Source: Crotalaria pallida (lineage: Eukaryota > Streptophyta > Magnoliopsida > Fabales > Fabaceae). From it: 64,000 nt of DNA. The translations under genes and the position numbers were made by a program. Positions 59,221-64,000 of this stretch are shown piece after piece. The DNA is taken from the NCBI GenBank assembly GCA_037953625.1, contig CM075655.1, forward strand, positions 10,372,001 to 10,436,000, written 5' to 3'. The notes below the pieces were generated by a model. That model ran no database searches, was not told the DNA's origin, and worked only from the letters and a program-made list of their open reading frames with translations. The number at the start of each line of letters is the position of its first letter. The stretch's first letter is position 1.

Positions 59221-60042
59221 TAATGGAAAATGAATAATGGAAATAAATAAAAATGGAATCGGTAAAGAAATTAAAGGGAATGAATAATGGTCAAGGTAAT
59301 GGAAAGATTTAGGAAAAGGAAAAAGGGATAACGGAAACGGATAGGGACATATCAGTGATTAAGGGAAGAGGGTAATGAAAATGGAATAAAAAGGGAATAA
59401 AAATGGGAAAGGAAATGAAAATGATATTGGAAAGGATAAATGGCTAATAGAGTGGTTATGGGAAAGGAAGAAAAAGAAATAGGTTAGCTGGAAAGAGGAG
59501 GAATAGAGAAACTAGGGTAATTAGGAAAAAAGGGGTAAAAAGGAAAAGAGGAGCATGAATTAAGTAGTATAGTATAGGTTTGAATGGTCTTGGTGTGTCG
59601 TATATATCTGCTTAGAAATCTCTCTTTAAGTTCTGTGTGATGCTTCCCCTGTGTGGTTAATATTTTTCAGGTACACAAGTGGAGCATACACCCGTGCCGG
59701 CCAAGCAGGATTTTCATTCCATTACGTGGAATGTTTATTAGATATTATGAGTGGATAATTATTTAATGTAATTTATAATATGAATTAGTAGCTTGCCCCG
59801 CAACTTGTATTATTTGGGCATTAGGATCTATGTACTTATTAAACTGTTGTTGTTTATGTTTTTAATCAATTCTGGACTGACAGGTTTTTAGAAGAAAATT
59901 TTTGGGAAGTCCGGAAAACAGAGGAAACTCTGCCGGATTTTCGTAAAAGTTTTTATAAGTAAGTAAGCTTAAAAAGGAATTTTAAATCTCTGATTTTTAA
60001 TAAAACCTAAAAGTAACTAATAAAAGTGAGAGTGTTACATTT

Positions 60043-60054
60043 TGGTATCAGAGC
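60043..60054 (+). other. Primer binding site (initiator tRNA-Met)
   Basis: TGGTATCAGAGC, three bases after the LTR end. The following leader matches that of the array at 29850. Confidence 0.9.
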
Positions 60055-60217
60055 AGTTTTTCCTCGGCCTTTGGAGTGTGGACTCACATCTCCGATGGTT
60101 ACTCACCAAGCGAGTAACTGATTTGTTTAGTAAGAGTCTAAGTCTAGGATTAGGATATTTAGGTTATTGATTAAGTATTCAGCCTTTAATTGGTTGTTCC
60201 CTTCATGACCTAACAGT

Positions 60218-61186
60218 ATGGCTGGACGACGTGCCGAAAATGAGCAGATGGCTGCCATATTGGAGAATCTGATTCAAATGAATCAGAATCAGGTCCGAAT
60301 GCAACAGAACCAAGCTGAAAACATCGCAGCAGCCGCAGCAGCATTGAATCCACCACCCATTCCCGTCGAAATTGACTGGATGGCTCGATTTAGGAAATGC
60401 GAACCGCCTAGGTTCGAGGGAGGGTATAATCCTGAAGGAGCTCAGCGATGGCTCAAGGAAATTGAGAAGATCCTTCGCACCATGGCGCCACCTGTTGAAC
60501 AAACTGTGTTGCTAGCGCAGTATATGTTGACTGATGAAGCAGAGTATTGGTGGGAACGAGTGCGAAGAGAGTTGGAGGCAGCCAATCAGGATATCACTTT
60601 TGATCTGTTTAAGGCTCACTTCCTGGGGAAGTATTTTCCTGAGGATGTTCGTAGGGAAAAGGAGATCGCTTTTCTGCAGCTGGAGCAGGGAAGTATGAAT
60701 GTCGGTGAGTATGCGGCACAATTTGAAAATCTGATTCGCTATTCTGGCAGTTATCGGGACGCAGACGAACGCACCAAGTGTATTAAATTTGAAACAGGTC
60801 TCAATGCCAGAATTCGGACTATCTTTGTGCACCAGGGTATAGCTAACCTCTCTCAGCTGGTGAATATGACTAGCGCTTATGAGAAGAGTTTGAATCAACA
60901 GGAAGCAGAGGAAAGGAGCAAGAATATACCAAATGAAGTAGGTCTCAACAAGGGTAAGGGACTGGCTCAAGGATCAGGTCCGTACGCTGTTAACCGCACC
61001 GGAGCAGTAGTGCCAGAGAATGCGGGACAGAGTGCGACCGCTCCAAGGACAAGGCCACCATGTCCACATTGTGGAGGATCCCATACTCGTATGTGTTGGA
61101 TGCTTGAACAGCGTAGAAAGGAAGGTCTCTGCTTCCAATGCGGGCAACCCGGACACCGTGCTGCAAACTGTCCTATGGGCACGTAG
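60218..61186 (+). CDS. Gag polyprotein of a Ty3/gypsy element (322 aa), intact
   Basis: Gag forms the virus-like particle and packages the RNA. The ATG at 60218 opens MAGRRAENEQMAAILENL, followed by an Asn/Gln-rich coiled-coil-like start, a retrotransposon-gag domain (about residues 60-210) with ARFRKCEPPRFEGG, EAEYWWERV, FLGKYFPEDVRREKEIAFL and GSMNVGEYAAQF, then a zinc knuckle CFQCGQPGHRAANC at about residues 304-317. A second Cys/His cluster, CPHCGGSHTRMC, precedes it. It ends at TAG 61184-61186 four residues after the knuckle, where an autonomous element would continue into protease. The frame has no internal stop, so the protein may still be made and help mobilise non-coding relatives such as the 29850 array. 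Confidence 0.93.
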   Translation: MAGRRAENEQMAAILENLIQMNQNQVRMQQNQAENIAAAAAALNPPPIPVEIDWMARFRKCEPPRFEGGYNPEGAQRWLKEIEKILRTMAPPVEQTVLLAQYMLTDEAEYWWERVRRELEAANQDITFDLFKAHFLGKYFPEDVRREKEIAFLQLEQGSMNVGEYAAQFENLIRYSGSYRDADERTKCIKFETGLNARIRTIFVHQGIANLSQLVNMTSAYEKSLNQQEAEERSKNIPNEVGLNKGKGLAQGSGPYAVNRTGAVVPENAGQSATAPRTRPPCPHCGGSHTRMCWMLEQRRKEGLCFQCGQPGHRAANCPMGT

Positions 61187-62985
61187 AACGAGGAATGAAC
61201 TTATCCAAGGTACTTTTCATGTTAATGCTGCATCAACTGATTACTTTAACGTCTTTGCCTAGAATAAGTGTGTGTAGTGCAATCTAGAAGAAGTCGATAA
61301 GTGTTAAAACCTTAGTTAGAAATTTCACCAAGCTCAATTGTGATAGTGTCGTCCTCTAATAGAGTGTAAGGTCAGGATTGGTCATCCTTTCTCTTGCACC
61401 TGTTAAAAGATAATGCTATTATTCAATAATGCAATGATGTACAGTTAATAAATGTGAGATTGGGACTGACCACCTCGGTCTTCGCGTTTATTGACATACT
61501 ATATTATTGCAATCATCTAGTTGAAAAATCAGAAACAACCATCGAGGAATTCTATCTCTGTCGAAAGCCCAATTAAACTTTAATCCTATAGGATCTTTCC
61601 TAAGACTCATGAACAGTGATTCACAAACCAACCCCATTCAAGACACTCTTATTCTGTATTTCCACCGAGAACATTCAACTCAGTAATTGAACCACCCTTC
61701 TAACTCGTATGAGAATTTAGCCGCATGCGTAGGTATGAAGAGTTGTCATATCATAGAAAATTCGAAAACCACACCGATTAGACCGATTAACGGTCAACTT
61801 AAATCCATGTACCACCTCTCCAACCAATTAAGCACCCAGCTCATCTATCCCTGGAGTCAACTCAGTTTCCTCCCTGCCTTCGACTTACTCAGGTATGTTG
61901 ATAATAAGTGGGGGAGACTTGACGACTCGATTCGGATCCTATCCGAGCGACAATAACTCGTAACCATACCAAAAGCTATAGGACCACCAAATAGATAATT
62001 CCAAACGCTCTGCGGATGATCGAATGAGGATTAAACTAGAGGTAAAACTAGACCTTGACCTTGACCCTCAGGTGGAATCGATCTCTAGGAATTCTTTTAC
62101 CGGATTGGAATTATTAAACGAATGAGAAGGAAATAGCATAGAAGTAGAATGAAAAAGCGGTGAAGATTGATTTTAAGAACGACTTTGCTGGACTCACTTG
62201 AAGGAGTAAAAGGTGAACGGGATAAAAGTGAAGTCACGAAGTGGAATTTCAATCAAGATGTTACGTCGGAACACCACAAGTGATAATCTCAGTCTTTTGG
62301 GACCCTGTGCATTTGATAGGACCCCGATTGACCGAGACCAACCAGTTAGTCGCAGATCCATAGAAGCGCATCCTTCGGCGACTCTCTGCTGAAAATGCAT
62401 ACTTTGGGGATAATCTCCATTGTCTTCTTGCTTGACATGTATCCAGTCAATCCTGGGTTATCTTGCAAAGACCATGAGACTCATTCTTGAGTGCTTCATG
62501 TTTCTTCTTTTCATCTTCACTCTCTTCAAGCTTCAAGCATCTCAGATGCAAAGGTGAGAAATTGCCAAGTCGTAGAAACCCGGCGTAGTTCTATGCTTAC
62601 CGATAGATAGTCACCCACGTGTCCTCTTCTCAGCCTTGGATACCAGTAAGGAACTTACGTACTCTATTATGAGAAACGAACGAGCATACCCCCCCTAGCA
62701 TTGATATAATCAAGTGTGTTGATGCTAAGTGGGGGAGGATTTCAACCCAATAAATGGGAGATGGAACTTTAATAATAAGGAAACTGACGCTCCTGTGCAG
62801 GCAGAGATGATACGTAGTATTAGAAGACCCGCCTTGAAATAGGCATGGACCTAGCCACACCTAGAGCGGGAAATAAAAACCGAAGGGAAGTAAAAACCGT
62901 AGTCCGGAGTTACCAATGGGATGGTTCTCCATTTAAGGAACCAAACAGAATTTCGGGGACGAAATTCTAATAAGTGGGGGAGAAA
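61187..62985 (+). other. Non-coding internal region after gag
   Basis: 1.8 kb with only short frames and no pol motif. It ends with the GAATTTCG/CGAAATTC hairpin (62948-62967) and the PPT AAGTGGGGGAGAAA next to the 3' LTR. Confidence 0.75.
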
Positions 62986-64000
62986 TGTAACATCCCGAAT
63001 TTTAATTCTAATAATAATTAGAATAATAGTAAGATTTGGAAGTAAGGATTATCCTAGAAGGGATTTAAAATTATGGATTAGGATTTCTTTGAGTGCCATA
63101 GAGGAGTTAAGGAGCATTGGCATCGAAAAGCAAATTTAAAGAAGACCAAACGAGTGTTAAAAATCGATTTTTCGGTGTTATAAACACCCGACGTTAGGAA
63201 ATTCAAAATAAAAGATTTAAGATTCAAAACACAATTCCAACCGTTGGATATGAAGATATGATTTTTAGGAAGTCACTCGTAAAATTTGAGCAAGATCCGA
63301 CGGTGAACGAAGAAGTTATGGCTATTTGAAGTTGGGAGAAAATAGCTGAAAAATAGAAAAATGAAGTAGCAGTAGCTGCTCATTTCGCTTAAGCGAAAAT
63401 GATCCAGTAGCAACACATATGGGGTTCGTTTAAGCGAACAGATTTCGCTTAAGCGAAATTACTTCGATCTGAAACATTAAAAACGCGTTTTGGGGCTGAA
63501 ACCCACCCCCAAACCCCATTTTTCTTCCCCTGTTCCACCCTCCTCCGCCCTCCTCCATCAGGGCAGCCACCACCACCCACAACCACCACTCTTCACCTCT
63601 CCCTTCCCTCCTTCCCTCACATTCCACCATCAACTCTCTCTCTCTCTCTCTCTCTCTTTTTCTCTCTCTCTCTCCATTGAGCCCTCCCTCTCCTTCTCTC
63701 TCCACCACCAGCAGCCACCACCGCCGCCCCACAAGCCGCCACCACCAAAGCCACCACCACCATGAATGCCTCTCTCTCCCTCCCTTCCCCTCTTGACTCT
63801 TAGTTCCTTTCTCTCTCATCTAGGGCTTTGAGTCCTCTCACCTCCGGCCACCACAACCCGTCGCCACTGCACCGGCCACCACAGCCACCGTGAGTCGCCA
63901 CCCCCACCGTCCCGATCCATCACCATAACCATAAACCCCTCCCTTTTCCATTCTCTCTCTCACCGTGAACCCTCTCTCTCTCCTCCCGGTGTCGAAGAGC
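62986..64000 (+). repeat. 3' LTR of the gag-only element, first 1015 bp
   Basis: Nearly identical to 56898-57920 except for the loss of one palindrome unit (19 bases plus part of the spacer), a few substitutions and a different (CT)n length. It is cut by the window end. Confidence 0.92.

Larger units (their letters stand above)
58087..59670 (+). other. Predicted intron in the gag-only element LTR
   Basis: Donor GATTGAG|GTAAGGGG and acceptor TATTTTTCAG|GTACAC, the same as in the solo LTR at 16039. Confidence 0.45.
56898..60039 (+). repeat. 5' LTR of the gag-only element (3142 bp)
   Basis: It starts TGTAACATCCCGAA and ends GAGAGTGTTACA. The first 380 bases match the LTRs at 29850. Four palindromes follow (TTTCGCTTAAGCGAAA at 57295, 57314, 57374; TTCGCTTAAGCGAA at 57356). 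Then come a CATTAAAAA motif, a CT-rich leader with a (CT)n run (about 57567-57610), predicted intron 58087-59670, CACAGG repeats (58783-58996) and variable-stem hairpins (59019-59220). From the leader onwards it resembles the solo LTR at 16039, so the LTR is a mosaic. Confidence 0.92.
56898..64000 (+). mobile_element. Gag-only LTR retrotransposon, 3' LTR cut by the window end
   Basis: 5' LTR 56898-60039, primer site 60043-60054, gag 60218-61186, non-coding 61187-62985, hairpin 62948-62967, PPT, 3' LTR from 62986 onwards. No protease, RT, RNase H or integrase follows gag, so it depends on enzymes from another element. The left flanking 5-mer is TTGGT; its partner lies outside the window. Confidence 0.92.

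Noticed and set aside
60512..60970. 152-codon minus-strand frame over gag
   Set aside because: Antisense shadow of the intact gag gene.

Overview
This is nuclear plant DNA, most likely from a eudicot (a legume is possible, but nothing here proves it). The signs are one intron-bearing plant-specific gene family (HIPP metallochaperone-like proteins), very long AT-rich intergenic stretches, and a nested set of Ty3/gypsy LTR retrotransposons with 3-kb LTRs that start TGTAACA(C/T)CCC and carry a TGGTATCAGAGC primer site matching initiator tRNA-Met. There are no bacterial-type operons, RNA genes or CRISPR arrays.

Layout. 1-1189: 3' ends of two old LTR fragments. 1614-3923 (minus): HIPP-A, a three-exon heavy-metal-associated protein gene with a one-base frameshift and a CaaX box whose cysteine has become tyrosine; its TATA box and promoter reach about 5.4 kb. 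5705-5946: a Mutator-type MITE with a 10-bp target duplication. 6230-6720: decayed copia reverse transcriptase. 7531-21498: a complete, young chromovirus-like Ty3 element (TSD ATTTC) whose pol has a frameshift and a stop; its 3' LTR holds a nested solo LTR (16039-18936, TSD CTGCC). 21899-22310: copia 3' end. 22411-22930: 178-bp tandem repeat. 23339-28507 (minus): one large solo-type LTR with an internal 1602-bp tandem duplication. 29090-29849 and 49946-52347: HIPP-B, an inverted duplicate of HIPP-A, now a pseudogene, split at its core promoter by a 20.1-kb insertion (29850-49945, TSD CTATG). That insertion is a tandem LTR-internal-LTR-internal-LTR-internal-LTR array with no gag or pol. 52348-56897: another LTR sequence on the minus strand, cutting HIPP-B. 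56898-64000: an element with an intact gag, no pol, and a 3' LTR cut by the window end.

The most interesting signal lies inside the LTRs. Every recent LTR family here has the same plan: a family-specific set of short perfect palindromes just upstream of the likely promoter, a predicted intron with a GTAAGG donor, a dense array of small hairpins 200-450 bases before the predicted acceptor, and in two families a conserved open reading frame just after the acceptor. In the hairpin arrays the loop stays constant from unit to unit while the stem sequence changes on both arms together. That is either strong covariation or the mark of an unusual copying process. I know of no description of it.
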